From Lactobacillus gigeriorum DSM 23908 = CRBIP 24.85 (GTDB lineage: Bacteria > Bacillota > Bacilli > Lactobacillales > Lactobacillaceae): DNA of 63,598 nucleotides. The notes beneath the pieces are model-generated. The model was not told where the DNA came from. It saw nothing but the letters and a program-made list of their open reading frames with translations, and did not search any database. The position numbers and the translations under genes were made by a program. The stretch spans positions 1-63,598 of the forward strand of contig NZ_CAKC01000038.1 of NCBI RefSeq assembly GCF_000296855.1. The letters are read 5' to 3'. How positions within the stretch are numbered: position 1 is the stretch's first letter; each line of letters starts with the position of its first letter. This document shows positions 44,659-55,465 of the stretch, piece after piece.

Positions 44659-44815
44659 GATGTGGAAAAGGTTGCAAGTTATCCACACTTAATAAACCGC
44701 AACTTTTCCGTAAGATTCAGCATTATCCAAGTTTTCAACAGAACTCACAGGTCCTACTACTACTAATTTAAATAACTATATAAATAATAAATAAAGAATA
44801 CTCATTCAAGGAGAA
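44655..44815. other. oriC, right part: DnaA boxes, DnaA-trio and AT-rich unwinding element
   Basis: TGTGGAAAA (44661-44669) and TTATCCACA (44679-44687) follow the dnaA stop. Four CTA triplets in a row (44754-44765) form the complement of the DnaA-trio (TAG repeats on the other strand). They lead directly into an almost pure A/T tract (44766-44803). This order (boxes, trio, AT tract) matches the basal unwinding system described in B. subtilis, so strand opening should begin here. Confidence 0.85.
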
Positions 44816-44819
44816 CAAC

Positions 44820-45950
44820 ATGCAATTTACAATCAATCGAAATCTGTTTATTGAGAACTTAAACAACGTTATGCGTGCCATTTCATCTCGTGCAGCAATT
44901 CCAATTCTTGCGGGTATCAAGATTGACTTGTTTGAAGATGAATTAATCTTAACTGGTAGTGATACAGATATCTCAATTGAAATTAAACTACCAGCAAGTG
45001 AAGATCTAACGATAAATTCAACGGGCTCAATTATTTTAACTGCTCGATTCTTTAGTGAAATTATTAAGAAGTTGCCAGGTAAAGATTTTTCTTTTGAAGT
45101 AACCACTGGGAATCAAGTTCGCATTAAATCCGAAAATAGTGAATTTACCATCAATGGCTATGATGCAGAAACTTACCCACGTTTACCTGAAATTACAGAT
45201 GAGTCCGCTTTTTTAATCGGTGGAAAAGTATTACGCGAAATTATTAATGAAACTCAGTTCGCTGTTGCTACTCAAGAAAGTCGTTTAATTTTAAGTGGGG
45301 TTCACTTTACTTTTGATCCCGATGCAATTAAAGCTGTGGCAACTGATTCTCACCGTTTAGCAGAACGCAAGATTAACCTTGAAAATGGTCCAAAGGTTAC
45401 AACGGATTTGATTATTCCTGGTCGTAATTTACAGGAATTGTCTCGTATAATTGGGGAAGCCGATCCAGATGTACAAGTTTGTCCTGGTGAAAATCAAGTA
45501 CTATTTAAGATTGGTAATATTTCGTTCTATTCAAGACTACTAGAAGGCAATTATCCAGATACAGATCGGTTATTGCCAATTGAAAGTACAACTACAGTAG
45601 AATTTGATTTAGCTGAATTATCCAGCGCTTTGGATCGTGCTAGTTTGTTGACTCATGCAGGAAGAAACAATGTGGTTGACTTAGAACTTGATACTGAAAA
45701 TCAAAAAGTTAAGTTGACTGGTACTTCTGCTGAAATTGGTAATGTTGAAGAAGAAGTTAGCTTTAGAGCCCTTGAAGGAAGCCAATTGAAGATTTCCTTT
45801 AATCCGGACTACTTACGCGATGCTTTAAGAGCTTCAGTTACCGACGCAGTAGTAATGAAATTTACTCAACCTTTGCGGCCATTCACAGTGACTCCAAATA
45901 AAGCTGATATTCAATTTATTCAATTAATAACACCGGTTAGAACTTTTTAA
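44820..45950 (+). CDS. dnaN: DNA polymerase III beta subunit (sliding clamp)
   Basis: The 376-residue clamp forms a ring dimer around DNA and tethers polymerase and other partners. Three repeated clamp domains are recognisable, starting MQFTINRNLFIENLNNVMRA, with ATDSHRLAER in the middle and the C-terminal LITPVRTF, part of the partner-binding cleft. AAGGAG precedes the start. It follows the unwinding region; its own terminator lies at 45978. Confidence 0.97.
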   Translation: MQFTINRNLFIENLNNVMRAISSRAAIPILAGIKIDLFEDELILTGSDTDISIEIKLPASEDLTINSTGSIILTARFFSEIIKKLPGKDFSFEVTTGNQVRIKSENSEFTINGYDAETYPRLPEITDESAFLIGGKVLREIINETQFAVATQESRLILSGVHFTFDPDAIKAVATDSHRLAERKINLENGPKVTTDLIIPGRNLQELSRIIGEADPDVQVCPGENQVLFKIGNISFYSRLLEGNYPDTDRLLPIESTTTVEFDLAELSSALDRASLLTHAGRNNVVDLELDTENQKVKLTGTSAEIGNVEEEVSFRALEGSQLKISFNPDYLRDALRASVTDAVVMKFTQPLRPFTVTPNKADIQFIQLITPVRTF

Positions 45951-45977
45951 AGTTTGACTTATTGAAAATAATTTTTG

Positions 45978-46006
45978 ATGTCCTCATACTTGAGGACATT
46001 TTTTTA
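45978..46006 (+). terminator. Terminator of dnaN
   Basis: ATGTCCTCA (45978-45986) pairs with TGAGGACAT (45991-45999), followed by seven T. Confidence 0.85.
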
Positions 46007-46186
46007 TCCATTTTCTGTTAAAAACGTCAGAAATTGCCGTCAGCTATTTTTTGCCTATTTGCCTGTAATTAGTCTAAATTAGAAAAAAACGCTTATATCG
46101 GCTAAATTTGGCTTTTTAAGTTTGTTTTTTACCCATTTTACTAATATAATTATATAGGTAAATAAGTTATTGCTATTGCATAGAAG

Positions 46187-46408
46187 GTGAGTATCATCAA
46201 AGAATTCGTAATTAAAGGCGACTATATAACATTGAGTCAGTTCTTAAAGGAAGAGAGCATCATTGCTTCTGGTGGCCAAGCCAAGTGGTATTTGCAAGAA
46301 CACCCGGTAGTTTTAAATGGTGAAGCTGAAAATCGCCGTGGTAAGAAACTACACGTTGGCGATGAATTGGAAGTTAATGGTGAACATTATCAGTTTCGGA
46401 AGGATTAA
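46187..46408 (+). CDS. yaaA: S4-domain protein YaaA
   Basis: This small RNA-binding S4-like protein of up to 73 residues ([20 protein letters not shown], then [20 protein letters not shown]) is always found between dnaN and recF. Its task is unclear; ribosome or tRNA binding is presumed. The start is puzzling: GTG at 46187 lies inside the sequence AAGGTGAG that looks like the ribosome site itself, and no ATG follows in frame. ATC at 46193 or 46196 would be better spaced. It overlaps recF by one base (TAATG). Confidence 0.85.
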   Translation: MSIIKEFVIKGDYITLSQFLKEESIIASGGQAKWYLQEHPVVLNGEAENRRGKKLHVGDELEVNGEHYQFRKD

Positions 46409-47535
46409 TGTATATTGATCATTTTATTGCCCAGAATTATCGAAACTTAAGTTTGATCGATACTCATTTTGATCCCAATATTAATATTTTTATTGGTAAA
46501 AATGCTCAAGGTAAGACCAATCTCTTAGAAGCTGTTTATTTTTTGGCCTTAACTAGATCCCATCGGACGAGCAACGATCGTGAACTGATTGCTTTTGATC
46601 AGGACTATACAAATCTAATGGGACAAATTCATAAAGAACAGCGAGAATTGGATCTACGAGTATTGATTACTAAAAAGGGTAAGAAAGTTTGGATCAATCG
46701 AGTCGAACAAAGCAAGCTGTCTAGCTATGTTGGTCAATTAAATGCCATTTTGTTTTCGCCTGAAGATCTGGAGTTGATTAAAGGCGCTCCCGGCCTTAGA
46801 AGAAAATTTATGGATCAAGAATTTGGTCAAGTAAGTTCTGAATATTTGTATTTTGCTGCTAAATATCGTCAAGTTTTACAGCAAAAAAACAATTATTTAA
46901 AGCAGCTTATGAAAGGACAAGCCAAAGACCAGCTATTCTTAGATGTTTTATCTGATCAATTGGCAGGAATTGCTGCGGAGGTAATTTCTCGGCGCTATCG
47001 CTTTCTTGGATATCTTAGTAAGAGTGCGACCGAAGCATATCATAATATTAGTTTGGCAAGCGAAGAGTTAACTTTGGAATATGTGTCTTCAGTTAGCGAG
47101 ATCACTGCCACTGATAGTACAGAACAAATCTATCAAAAGTTGTTGACAGCTTTTCAGAAGAATCGTGCAGTTGAATTGAAACGAGGTACAACCTTAGTTG
47201 GGCCGCATCGAGATGACTTGGAATTTAGACTCAATGACCAAGATGCACATTTGTATGCTTCACAGGGGCAACAACGGACGATCGCTTTGAGCTTGAAATT
47301 AGCAGAAATTCAACTAGTCCATCAGATAACAGGGGAATATCCCTTGCTGCTACTTGATGATGTGATGAGTGAATTAGATCACGGTCGCCAAAGTGCGCTT
47401 TTAAGCTATATCCATGGCAAGACGCAAACTTTTATTACCACGACCGATTTGGAAGGTATTTCCTGGGAAATAATTAAGCAACCAAAAATATATCAGATTA
47501 AATCTGGAAAAATTAGTTTGGAAAAGGAGAATTAA
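46408..47535 (+). CDS. recF: DNA replication and repair protein RecF
   Basis: The 375-residue ABC-type ATPase loads RecA at gaps with RecO and RecR. It has Walker [14 protein letters not shown] near residue 30, signature [16 protein letters not shown], and Walker [18 protein letters not shown]. Its ATG overlaps the yaaA stop, and it ends directly against the gyrB start, so yaaA, recF and gyrB form one transcript. Confidence 0.96.
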   Translation: MYIDHFIAQNYRNLSLIDTHFDPNINIFIGKNAQGKTNLLEAVYFLALTRSHRTSNDRELIAFDQDYTNLMGQIHKEQRELDLRVLITKKGKKVWINRVEQSKLSSYVGQLNAILFSPEDLELIKGAPGLRRKFMDQEFGQVSSEYLYFAAKYRQVLQQKNNYLKQLMKGQAKDQLFLDVLSDQLAGIAAEVISRRYRFLGYLSKSATEAYHNISLASEELTLEYVSSVSEITATDSTEQIYQKLLTAFQKNRAVELKRGTTLVGPHRDDLEFRLNDQDAHLYASQGQQRTIALSLKLAEIQLVHQITGEYPLLLLDDVMSELDHGRQSALLSYIHGKTQTFITTTDLEGISWEIIKQPKIYQIKSGKISLEKEN

Positions 47536-49500
47536 ATGGCTGAAAATCGTGAAAAACTGCTTGAAGATGCTAAAAAATATGAGCAGGAAGCAGATAAATA
47601 TAATGCCAGTCAAATTCAAGTTTTGGGAGGACTTGAAGCAGTTAGAAAAAGACCAGGGATGTACATTGGTTCTACTAGCTCACAAGGACTGCACCACTTG
47701 GTTTGGGAAATCATCGACAATAGTATTGATGAACGATTGGCTGGTTTTGCTACGAAGATTGAAATTACCGTTAATGAAGATGGTAGTGTAACCGTTCAAG
47801 ATGATGGTCGTGGGATTCCGATAGATATTCAAAAGAAAACTGGCCGTCCTGCTTTGGAGACTGTGTTTACTGTGCTTCACGCCGGTGGTAAATTTGGCGG
47901 TGGCGGATACAAGGTTTCCGGTGGTTTGCACGGAGTAGGTGCTTCTGTTGTTAATGCCTTATCAACTCATCTTAATGTCACAGTTATGAGAGATGGTAAA
48001 AAATATGCAATTTCCTTTGACCATGGTCGGGTAAAAGATGAAATGCATCAAGTAGGAACTACTGATCCAACAGAACACGGTACGATTGTCCGTTTTTATC
48101 CTGATCCAGATATTTTTACTGAAACCATCGTTTTTGATGATAAGGTGTTAAAGAATCGAATTAGAGAATTAGCTTTCTTGAATAAAGGCTTGAAGTTAAC
48201 CTTTACTGACAAGCGTAAAGATACCGCTGAAACAGATGTTTACCATTTCGAAGGTGGTATTAAGGAATATGTTGCCTTCTTAAATAAGAGCGAAAAGGTG
48301 CTCTTTGATGATCCGATTTATGTTGAAGGCGATTATGATGGTATTAATGTGGAAGTCGCTTTGCAATATACCGAAGGCTACAAGACGACCTTAATGACTT
48401 TTGCCAACAACATTCATACTTATGAAGGTGGGATGCATGAGTCAGGATTTAAGAGTGCATTGACTCGTGTAGTAAATGATTATGCTCATAAGGCAAAAAT
48501 CTTAAAAGACAAAGATGATAATTTGTTGGGTGAAGATATTCGTGAAGGAATGACAGCGGTTGTTTCTGTTAAGCACCCAAACCCACAATTTGAGGGACAG
48601 ACTAAGACTAAGCTGGGTAATTCTAATGCTAGAACCGCTGTTGATCGTGCCTTTTCAGAAGCTTTTAACCGGTTCTTGTTAGAAAATCCAGCAACTGGTA
48701 GAAAGATTGTCGAAAAAGCCCAATTGGCTGAACGTGCTAGAACTGCAGCTAAAAGAGCGCGTGAGGTTACTCGTAAGAAGTCTGGACTTGAAATTGCTAA
48801 CTTGCCAGGTAAGTTGGCCGATAATACTAGCAACGATCCTTCGATTTCTGAATTATTTATCGTCGAAGGTAATTCTGCCGGTGGTTCAGCTAAGCAAGGT
48901 CGTTCACGTTTGACGCAAGCAATCTTGCCAATTAGAGGTAAGATCTTGAACGTTGAAAAAGCTTCAATGGATCGAATTTTAGCCAATCAAGAAATTAGAT
49001 CATTGTTTACTGCTTTAGGTACCGGTTTTGGTGCTGATTTTGATGTTTCGAAGGCACGCTACCACAAATTAATCATTATGACGGATGCCGATGTCGATGG
49101 TGCCCATATTAGAACTTTATTGCTTACGCTTTTCTACAATTACATGCGTCCGATGATCGAAAAAGGCTACGTTTATATCGCTCGTCCACCTCTTTATCAA
49201 GTACGTCAGGGTAAAGTAGTGAAGTATTTGGATACTGATGAAGAATTGCACGATTATCTCGGCAGTTTACAACCAAGTCCAAAGCCAGTTGTTCAACGTT
49301 ACAAAGGTTTGGGAGAAATGGATCCGGAACAGCTTTGGGAAACGACTATGAATCCTGAAAATCGCCGTTTGGATCGTGTAAGTCCAGAATACGCTAAAGA
49401 TGCTGATGAAGTCTTTGAATTGTTGATGGGTAATGAAGTTGGCCCACGTAGAGACTTTATTCAAAATAACGCCAAATACGTTGAAAACTTAGACGCATAG
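47536..49500 (+). CDS. gyrB: DNA gyrase subunit B
   Basis: The 654-residue ATPase subunit of gyrase introduces negative supercoils with GyrA. The GHKL ATPase has EIIDNSIDE (Mg-binding Asn), DDGRGIP and [13 protein letters not shown]. The TOPRIM domain shows [14 protein letters not shown] (catalytic Glu) and DADVDGAHI (DxD). GyrB, not ParE, is supported by the position next to recF and gyrA. AAGGAG lies at the end of recF. Confidence 0.97.
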   Translation: MAENREKLLEDAKKYEQEADKYNASQIQVLGGLEAVRKRPGMYIGSTSSQGLHHLVWEIIDNSIDERLAGFATKIEITVNEDGSVTVQDDGRGIPIDIQKKTGRPALETVFTVLHAGGKFGGGGYKVSGGLHGVGASVVNALSTHLNVTVMRDGKKYAISFDHGRVKDEMHQVGTTDPTEHGTIVRFYPDPDIFTETIVFDDKVLKNRIRELAFLNKGLKLTFTDKRKDTAETDVYHFEGGIKEYVAFLNKSEKVLFDDPIYVEGDYDGINVEVALQYTEGYKTTLMTFANNIHTYEGGMHESGFKSALTRVVNDYAHKAKILKDKDDNLLGEDIREGMTAVVSVKHPNPQFEGQTKTKLGNSNARTAVDRAFSEAFNRFLLENPATGRKIVEKAQLAERARTAAKRAREVTRKKSGLEIANLPGKLADNTSNDPSISELFIVEGNSAGGSAKQGRSRLTQAILPIRGKILNVEKASMDRILANQEIRSLFTALGTGFGADFDVSKARYHKLIIMTDADVDGAHIRTLLLTLFYNYMRPMIEKGYVYIARPPLYQVRQGKVVKYLDTDEELHDYLGSLQPSPKPVVQRYKGLGEMDPEQLWETTMNPENRRLDRVSPEYAKDADEVFELLMGNEVGPRRDFIQNNAKYVENLDA

Positions 49501-49512
49501 GAGAAAATGCTG

Positions 49513-51978
49513 ATGGATAATGATAATCAAACTCAAGACCGTCGAATTCGCAACGTCGATTTAACAGAAACGATGCGTAGTTCATTTTTAGACTATGCGA
49601 TGTCTGTTATCGTTGCCAGAGCTTTACCTGATGTGCGCGATGGTTTAAAGCCGGTTCAACGGAGAATTTTATATGGAATGGGCGAATTAGGCTTATCACC
49701 AGATAAGCCGTTTAAGAAGTCTGCCAGAATAGTTGGGGAAGTTATGGGTAAGTTCCACCCACACGGTGACTCTTCAATTTATTTGGCTATGGCTCACATG
49801 GCTCAAGACTTTTCATATCGTTATATGCTAGTTGATGGTCACGGAAACTTTGGTTCTGTCGATGGCGATGAGCCAGCCGCAATGCGTTATACTGAAGCAA
49901 GAATGAGTAAAATTGCGGTTGAAATGTTGCGCGATATCAACAAAAACACCGTTGATTGGCAAAGAAACTATGATGATACTGAAAATGAACCAGTAGTATT
50001 GCCAGCACGAATTCCTAATTTATTGGTCAATGGTGCTAACGGAATTGCAGTTGGAATGACCACCAATATCCCGCCACATAACTTGAACGAGGTTATAAGT
50101 GGGTTGCACATGCTAATGAAAGATCCAGATGTTACTACCAGGGACCTCATGAAAGCTATCCCTGGACCAGATTTTCCAACTGGTGGAATTGTTATGGGCC
50201 GTGGAGGCATCTACCGTGCTTATGAAACAGGTAAAGGCAACATCGTGGTTCGTGCCAAGACCAGTATCGAGACTGAAAAATCAGGTCGTGAACGAATTAT
50301 CGTTAGTGAGTTGCCATACATGGTCAACAAGGCTGAATTAGTCAAGAAGATTGCAGATTTAGCTAGAAGCAAGACAATTGATGGCATTACTGGCATCAGA
50401 GATGAAACCGACCAGACGGGGATGCGGATAACGATTGATGTTCGTAGAGATGCAAGTGCTAGCGTAGTTTTGAATAACTTATTCAAAGAAACCCAGATGC
50501 AAACCAACTTTGGGATGAACATGGTTGCCATCGTTGATGGTGCGCCACACTTCTTGACTTTGAAGGAAATGTTAGTACATTACTTGAATCACCAAGAAGA
50601 TGTAGTTACTCGTAGAACTAAATTTGAATTGGCTAAAGCTGAAGCAAGAGCTCATATTTTAGCTGGTTTAAGAATTGCGCTTGATCATATCGATGAAATC
50701 GTAAAAATTATTCGTTCTAGTGAATCCAGTGATATTGCTAAGGCAGCTTTAATTAGTCGTTTTGGTTTGGACGATAAACAATCACAAGCAATTTTGGATA
50801 TGCGATTAGTTCGCTTGACTGGATTGGAACGCGATAAGGTTGAAGCTGAATATCAAGAATTGCAAGTTCGCATCGCTGATTACAAGGATATTCTTGCTAA
50901 GCCTAAGAGAATTGACCAAATCATTTACGATGAATTATTGGAAATTCAAAAGCGTTATGGCGATACTCGCCGGACTGAAATTGGAGCAAGCGAAGTCATT
51001 TCAATTGAAGATGAAGATTTAATTGAAAAACAAGATATTCTTTTGACTTTGACTCATAATGGCTATATCAAACGGATGCCAATTACTGAATTCAAGACCC
51101 AAAATCGTGGTGGTAAAGGCGTTAAGGGAATGGGTGTTCAAGATGGTGACTTTACCGAACACTTAATTTACTCAAGCACTCACGATATGTTATTGCTGTT
51201 TACTAACAAGGGTAAAGTTTACTCTAAGAAAGCCTATGAAGTACCTGAATATGGTAGAGCTGCTAAGGGATTGCCAATCGTTAACTTGCTTCAACTTGAT
51301 AAGGGCGAGAAGATCCAAACAGTAATCAATGTTCCAGAAGGAGCTGACGATAATTACCTCTTCTTCATTACCAAGATGGGGGTAGTAAAACGTACCCATG
51401 TCAGTGAATTTGAGAATATTAGAAATAGTGGTCTGATTGCTTTGTCATTACGAGACAACGATGAATTGAGCAATGTATTAACGACTGATGGTAAGCAAAA
51501 TATCTTAATTGGAACGCACCTTGGTTATGCTACGACTTTCAGTGAAGCCGATGTTCGCTCAATGGGTAGAACTGCTACAGGTGTAAGGGGTATTAACTTA
51601 CGACCAGATGATTACGTAATTGGTTCTGATGTGATTAAGGCTGATGATGAAGTCTTGGTAATTTCTGAAAAGGGTTATGGTAAACGTACTCCTGCATCAG
51701 AATATCCAATTAAAGGCCGTGGTGGTAAAGGTATTAAAACAGCCAACATTACCAGTAAGAACGGCCCATTAGCCGGAATTACGATTGTTGATGGCACTCA
51801 AGATTTGATGTTGATCACAACCGATGGGATTATGATTCGTTTTAAGACTGAGGATGTTTCTCAAACTGGTAGAAATACCTTAGGAGTTCGCCTGATTAAA
51901 GTTTCTGGCGACAGTATTGTTTCAAGTCTGGCAACAGTACCAACAGAAGCTGAAGAAGATGCTAAAAACGAAGAATAG
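49513..51978 (+). CDS. gyrA: DNA gyrase subunit A
   Basis: The 821-residue DNA-cleaving subunit has its catalytic tyrosine at residue 126 (AAMRYTEAR), and the GyrA-box [11 protein letters not shown] begins the C-terminal wrapping domain of six blades. The ATG at 49513 is chosen because GGAG ends 9 nt upstream; the ATG at 49507 would be only 3 nt away. In the quinolone-determining region, [14 protein letters not shown], the residue equivalent to E. coli Asp87 (usually Glu in Gram-positives) is Leu91. It is cotranscribed with gyrB, 12 nt apart. Confidence 0.97.
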   Translation: MDNDNQTQDRRIRNVDLTETMRSSFLDYAMSVIVARALPDVRDGLKPVQRRILYGMGELGLSPDKPFKKSARIVGEVMGKFHPHGDSSIYLAMAHMAQDFSYRYMLVDGHGNFGSVDGDEPAAMRYTEARMSKIAVEMLRDINKNTVDWQRNYDDTENEPVVLPARIPNLLVNGANGIAVGMTTNIPPHNLNEVISGLHMLMKDPDVTTRDLMKAIPGPDFPTGGIVMGRGGIYRAYETGKGNIVVRAKTSIETEKSGRERIIVSELPYMVNKAELVKKIADLARSKTIDGITGIRDETDQTGMRITIDVRRDASASVVLNNLFKETQMQTNFGMNMVAIVDGAPHFLTLKEMLVHYLNHQEDVVTRRTKFELAKAEARAHILAGLRIALDHIDEIVKIIRSSESSDIAKAALISRFGLDDKQSQAILDMRLVRLTGLERDKVEAEYQELQVRIADYKDILAKPKRIDQIIYDELLEIQKRYGDTRRTEIGASEVISIEDEDLIEKQDILLTLTHNGYIKRMPITEFKTQNRGGKGVKGMGVQDGDFTEHLIYSSTHDMLLLFTNKGKVYSKKAYEVPEYGRAAKGLPIVNLLQLDKGEKIQTVINVPEGADDNYLFFITKMGVVKRTHVSEFENIRNSGLIALSLRDNDELSNVLTTDGKQNILIGTHLGYATTFSEADVRSMGRTATGVRGINLRPDDYVIGSDVIKADDEVLVISEKGYGKRTPASEYPIKGRGGKGIKTANITSKNGPLAGITIVDGTQDLMLITTDGIMIRFKTEDVSQTGRNTLGVRLIKVSGDSIVSSLATVPTEAEEDAKNEE

Positions 51979-52002
51979 CTTTTTGTAATCAAAATGAAAA
52001 AT

Positions 52003-52086
52003 AATTACCAGCAATTTTTGCGTATCTAATATTATAGGGGGATAAATTTCTCTCGGATCACGTGTATTTTTGTTGGTAATTTTTTA
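52003..52086 (+). terminator. Long-loop terminator after gyrA
   Basis: AATTACCAGCAA (52003-52014) pairs perfectly with TTGTTGGTAATT (52070-52081), followed by a T-run. The loop is 55 nt and contains TATAGGGGGATAAATT and CTCTCGGATCACG, which may fold further. A plain terminator rarely has such a loop. Confidence 0.65.
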
Positions 52087-52130
52087 TTTATATGCTAGAA
52101 TTAAAACTTGTGAGTAATGAATTTTAAATT

Positions 52131-52178
52131 ACTCCTTGTTCTTGATTTTTAGCAAGAACCATTTAGTCCATAGGGAGG
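52131..52178 (+). promoter_or_regulatory. rpsF leader structure, possible S6:S18 autoregulatory site
   Basis: GTTCTTG (52138-52144) pairs with CAAGAAC (52153-52159), and ACTCC (52131-52135) can pair with the GGGAGG ribosome site (52173-52178). Folding would hide the start region of rpsF. S6-S18 leader control of this operon is known in many bacteria; identity with that RNA class is inferred only. Confidence 0.45.
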
Positions 52179-52189
52179 TGCAATAGTTT

Positions 52190-52486
52190 ATGGCAATTAC
52201 TAAGTACGAAGTAACTTACATTATTAAGCCTGATCTTGATGAAGAATCAAAGAAGGCTCTCGTTGACAGCTACGACAAGCTTATCGCTGACAACGGTGGT
52301 ACTATGGTTGAATCCAAAGACTGGGGCAAGCGTCGTTTCGCATACGAAATCGAAAAGTATCGTGAAGGTGTTTACCACATCATGACTTTCACTGCTGAAG
52401 ATGCTGAAGCAGTTAACGAATTCGCTCGTTTGTCAAGAATCGATTCAGCTGTTTTACGTTCAATGACTGTTAAGTTGGACAAATAA
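52190..52486 (+). CDS. rpsF: 30S ribosomal protein S6
   Basis: This 98-residue protein begins [20 protein letters not shown] and contains [20 protein letters not shown], the standard S6 pattern. It pairs with S18 on the platform of the small subunit. GGGAGGTG lies upstream. It is first in the rpsF-ssb-rpsR operon. Confidence 0.97.
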   Translation: MAITKYEVTYIIKPDLDEESKKALVDSYDKLIADNGGTMVESKDWGKRRFAYEIEKYREGVYHIMTFTAEDAEAVNEFARLSRIDSAVLRSMTVKLDK

Positions 52487-52524
52487 TTTATCGTATCGTG
52501 ATTTAGGAAAAGGAGGACCTGGGT

Positions 52525-53025
52525 ATGATCAATAGAGTTGTACTTGTTGGCCGATTAACACGTGATCCTGAATTGCGTACTACTGGGAGTGGAATCTCGG
52601 TTGCTACGTTTACTCTTGCTGTTGACCGTCAATTTGCGAATGCTCAAGGTGAGAGAGGCGCAGATTTTATTAGTTGTGTGATTTGGAGAAAGGCAGCAGA
52701 GAATTTTGCTAACTTTACTTCTAAGGGCTCACTAGTAGGAATTGATGGCCGAATTCAAACCAGAAGCTACGATAATAAAGATGGGCAAAGAGTATATGTA
52801 ACTGAAGTTGTCGTAGATAATTTCGCATTGCTCGAATCACGTCGTGATCGTGAAGCCCGTTCACAAAATGGTGGCTTTACACCAAATGTTGGAAACGCTG
52901 GTTTCCAAGGAAATAATGGACCAAGTCAACCAATTAACAATAACAATGCAACTCCTCAACCACAAGATCCATTTGCTGGTTCTGGGGATGCAATTGATAT
53001 TTCTGATGATGACTTGCCATTCTAA
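52525..53025 (+). CDS. ssb: Single-stranded DNA-binding protein
   Basis: The 166-residue protein has an OB fold (residues 1-105, [20 protein letters not shown]) and a flexible Gln/Asn/Pro-rich linker. It ends in the acidic tip DISDDDLPF, which recruits repair and replication partners. AAGGAGG lies before the start. It sits between rpsF and rpsR as in most Firmicutes. Confidence 0.97.
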   Translation: MINRVVLVGRLTRDPELRTTGSGISVATFTLAVDRQFANAQGERGADFISCVIWRKAAENFANFTSKGSLVGIDGRIQTRSYDNKDGQRVYVTEVVVDNFALLESRRDREARSQNGGFTPNVGNAGFQGNNGPSQPINNNNATPQPQDPFAGSGDAIDISDDDLPF

Positions 53026-53055
53026 TATAGATTATAAAAGAAAGGACCTAGGGAT

Positions 53056-53295
53056 ATGGCTCAACAAAGAAGAGGCGGAGTTCGTCGCCGTCGTAAGGTT
53101 GACTACATTGCAGCTAACCACATCGAATACGTTGACTACAAGGATGTTGATCTGTTGAAACGTTTTATCTCAGAAAGAGGTAAGATTTTACCACGTCGTG
53201 TCACTGGCACTAGCGCTAAGAATCAACGTAAAGTTGCAAATGCTATTAAGAGAGCTCGTATTATGGGCTTGTTACCATTTGTTGCTGAAGACTAA
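53056..53295 (+). CDS. rpsR: 30S ribosomal protein S18
   Basis: This 79-residue basic protein, [20 protein letters not shown] and onward, has the S18 core [20 protein letters not shown]. It binds S6 and 16S RNA. AAAGGACC precedes the ATG. It is the last gene of the operon, followed by a terminator. Confidence 0.97.
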   Translation: MAQQRRGGVRRRRKVDYIAANHIEYVDYKDVDLLKRFISERGKILPRRVTGTSAKNQRKVANAIKRARIMGLLPFVAED

Positions 53296-53307
53296 TTGTA
53301 GTCTTGA

Positions 53308-53337
53308 AAAAGAACCTGATTTCAGGTTCTTTTTTTG
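53308..53337 (+). terminator. Terminator of the rpsF-ssb-rpsR operon
   Basis: AAAGAACCTGA pairs with TCAGGTTCTTT around a 2-nt centre, followed by T. Confidence 0.85.
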
Positions 53338-53431
53338 TTCTCTGAAATAATAAAACTAATTTTTTGCTATTTTTGGTCATAGGGTATAATAGTAGATAAT
53401 GTATTATTAGCTATTTTAGGAAGGACCTTTC

Positions 53432-55453
53432 ATGCAAAAATTTTTACGTAAGCTTGAATTGCCCGCTTTTATCAAAGACTCACGTTTAACAGCTTCCTTA
53501 ATAGCGGTTTTGATCCTATCATTTCTAGGGAGTATCATTGGGATCTTAATGTCACCGTTATTTGGTTTAGCCCTGTTTTTGATATTTGTTCTCACAGTGG
53601 CATTTGCAGTTTATGGGATCTATATCTTGGCAGGCAATGCTAATAATTTTGCAGTGAGTTTGTCCTATCGGATTAAACGTAGCGAACAAGAAGCTATGAT
53701 TAAAATGCCGTTGGGAATTTTACTTTATGATGAAGATTTTCAAATTCAATGGGTAAATCCTTACCTGCAACTGTACTTGAAAGACAATGACTTGATTGGT
53801 CATACAATCGAGTCGGTCGATCCAGATTTAAGTCGGTTGTTGAACGAAGCAATTGAAGCTAAGACCGCTGAAAATCATATGGTAAATTGGGATGACCATC
53901 AATTTGAAATGGTTGTTCAGAATGATCTGGGAGTTATCTATCTGCTAGATATTACGCGTTATGCTAAGATCGAGGCTAAATATCAAGCTGAACGCCTTGC
54001 TATTGGGCAAATATTTATTGATAACTATGATGAGTTGAGCGAAACCATGCATGACCAAGAATTAACCAGTATGAGCATGTATGTGCAGAATACGCTCAGC
54101 AAGTACGCTGAAAAATTTAATGCTTATCTTAAACGAATTGATGAAGATCACTTTTTGCTTTTGGCTCATATGCAAGACTTGGTTCAAATGGAAAAAGACA
54201 AGTTCTCAGTTCTTGATAAGATTAGGCAAGAAACTAACCGTAACAATACGCCGTTGACATTGTCAGTTGGAATTGCTTATGGAACTAGTTCGTTAACAGA
54301 GGTTGCAGATTTAGCGCAATCTAATCTTGATTTAGCCCTTGGACGTGGTGGAGATCAGGTAGTATTGCGAGAATTAGGCAAGGATGCTAAGTTCTATGGC
54401 GGTAAATCCAATCCGATGGAACGTCGTACGCGAGTAAGAGCACGAATGGTATCGCAGGCTTTGAGCGAATTGTTTAAAGATGCTGACCGCGTAATGGTAG
54501 TAGGACATAAGCGACCTGACATGGATTCTGTTGGTAGTGGAATTGGAGTTGTCAAAATTGCTCGGCTACATGGGGTTAAGGCTAACTTTGTCCTTGATAC
54601 CAATAAAACTAACTATGACGTTGGTCGATTAGTTGCAAGAATGCAAAAAGACAAAGTAGACACGGATATTTTTATTGATCCAGAAAGAGCCCTTGAGCAA
54701 GTAACAGATCGTTCACTCTTAGTAATGGTTGATCACTCAAAATATTCAATTACTTATTCGCAAAAACTATATGATCGGTTGAAAAATCGGATTATCGTCA
54801 TCGATCACCACCGTCGTGGAGAAGAATTCCCGGAAAATCCAATGCTAACGTATGTTGAACCATATGCTTCGTCAGCTTGTGAGCTAGTTACAGAAATGAT
54901 TGAGTATCAGCAGCCGGCTGGCGATAAGCGGGTTTTGACGGATCTGGAAGCTACAGGGATGCTAGCCGGAATTGTGGTAGATTCAAAAGAATTCTCATTG
55001 CGTACGGGTACAAGGACGTTTGATGCTGCCAGTTATTTACGCTCAATTGGAGCTGAATCAACGGTCGTTAGTGCCTTGTTAAAAGAAGATAAAGAAAGCT
55101 TCTTGGAACGAACCCATCTTGTTGCTACGCTTGAAATGGTTAAACCACAGATGGCGGTAATGTGTGGGGATGATAATAAGATTGTTGATCCAATTATTAC
55201 TGCCCAAGCAGCAGATACGGCATTGGATCTTGAAAATATCGGTGCTAGTTTTGCAATAACTCGTCGCAGTCAAGACACGGTTGGAATTTCCGCACGTTCA
55301 ATGGGTAAAATCAACGTGCAATTGATTATGGAAAAGTTGGGTGGCGGTGGTCACTTATCCAATGCTGCTACGCAGCTAAAAGATGTGACTGTTGCTCAAG
55401 CAAAAGTAAAATTATTAGCCGCTATCGATGAATATGAAGAAGAAAATAGATAA
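53432..55453 (+). CDS. gdpP: Cyclic-di-AMP phosphodiesterase GdpP
   Basis: This 673-residue membrane enzyme hydrolyses c-di-AMP to pApA. It has two N-terminal helices (about 18-70), a PAS-like domain (about 85-165), a degenerate GGDEF domain (about 175-310) and the DHH-DHHA1 catalytic part with RPDMDSVGSGIG, MVDHSK, VIDHHRRGEEFP and GGGHLSNAAT. Metal-binding residues all appear intact. It is cotranscribed with rplI, 12 nt downstream, as in other Firmicutes. The c-di-AMP-binding CbpB candidate is at 1.6 kb. Confidence 0.96.
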   Translation: MQKFLRKLELPAFIKDSRLTASLIAVLILSFLGSIIGILMSPLFGLALFLIFVLTVAFAVYGIYILAGNANNFAVSLSYRIKRSEQEAMIKMPLGILLYDEDFQIQWVNPYLQLYLKDNDLIGHTIESVDPDLSRLLNEAIEAKTAENHMVNWDDHQFEMVVQNDLGVIYLLDITRYAKIEAKYQAERLAIGQIFIDNYDELSETMHDQELTSMSMYVQNTLSKYAEKFNAYLKRIDEDHFLLLAHMQDLVQMEKDKFSVLDKIRQETNRNNTPLTLSVGIAYGTSSLTEVADLAQSNLDLALGRGGDQVVLRELGKDAKFYGGKSNPMERRTRVRARMVSQALSELFKDADRVMVVGHKRPDMDSVGSGIGVVKIARLHGVKANFVLDTNKTNYDVGRLVARMQKDKVDTDIFIDPERALEQVTDRSLLVMVDHSKYSITYSQKLYDRLKNRIIVIDHHRRGEEFPENPMLTYVEPYASSACELVTEMIEYQQPAGDKRVLTDLEATGMLAGIVVDSKEFSLRTGTRTFDAASYLRSIGAESTVVSALLKEDKESFLERTHLVATLEMVKPQMAVMCGDDNKIVDPIITAQAADTALDLENIGASFAITRRSQDTVGISARSMGKINVQLIMEKLGGGGHLSNAATQLKDVTVAQAKVKLLAAIDEYEEENR

Positions 55454-55465
55454 AGGAGAAAAAAG

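Noticed and set aside
52055-52066. CACGTG at 52060 as a parS site
   Set aside because: The flanks (GGAT and TATT) do not match the outer parS positions.
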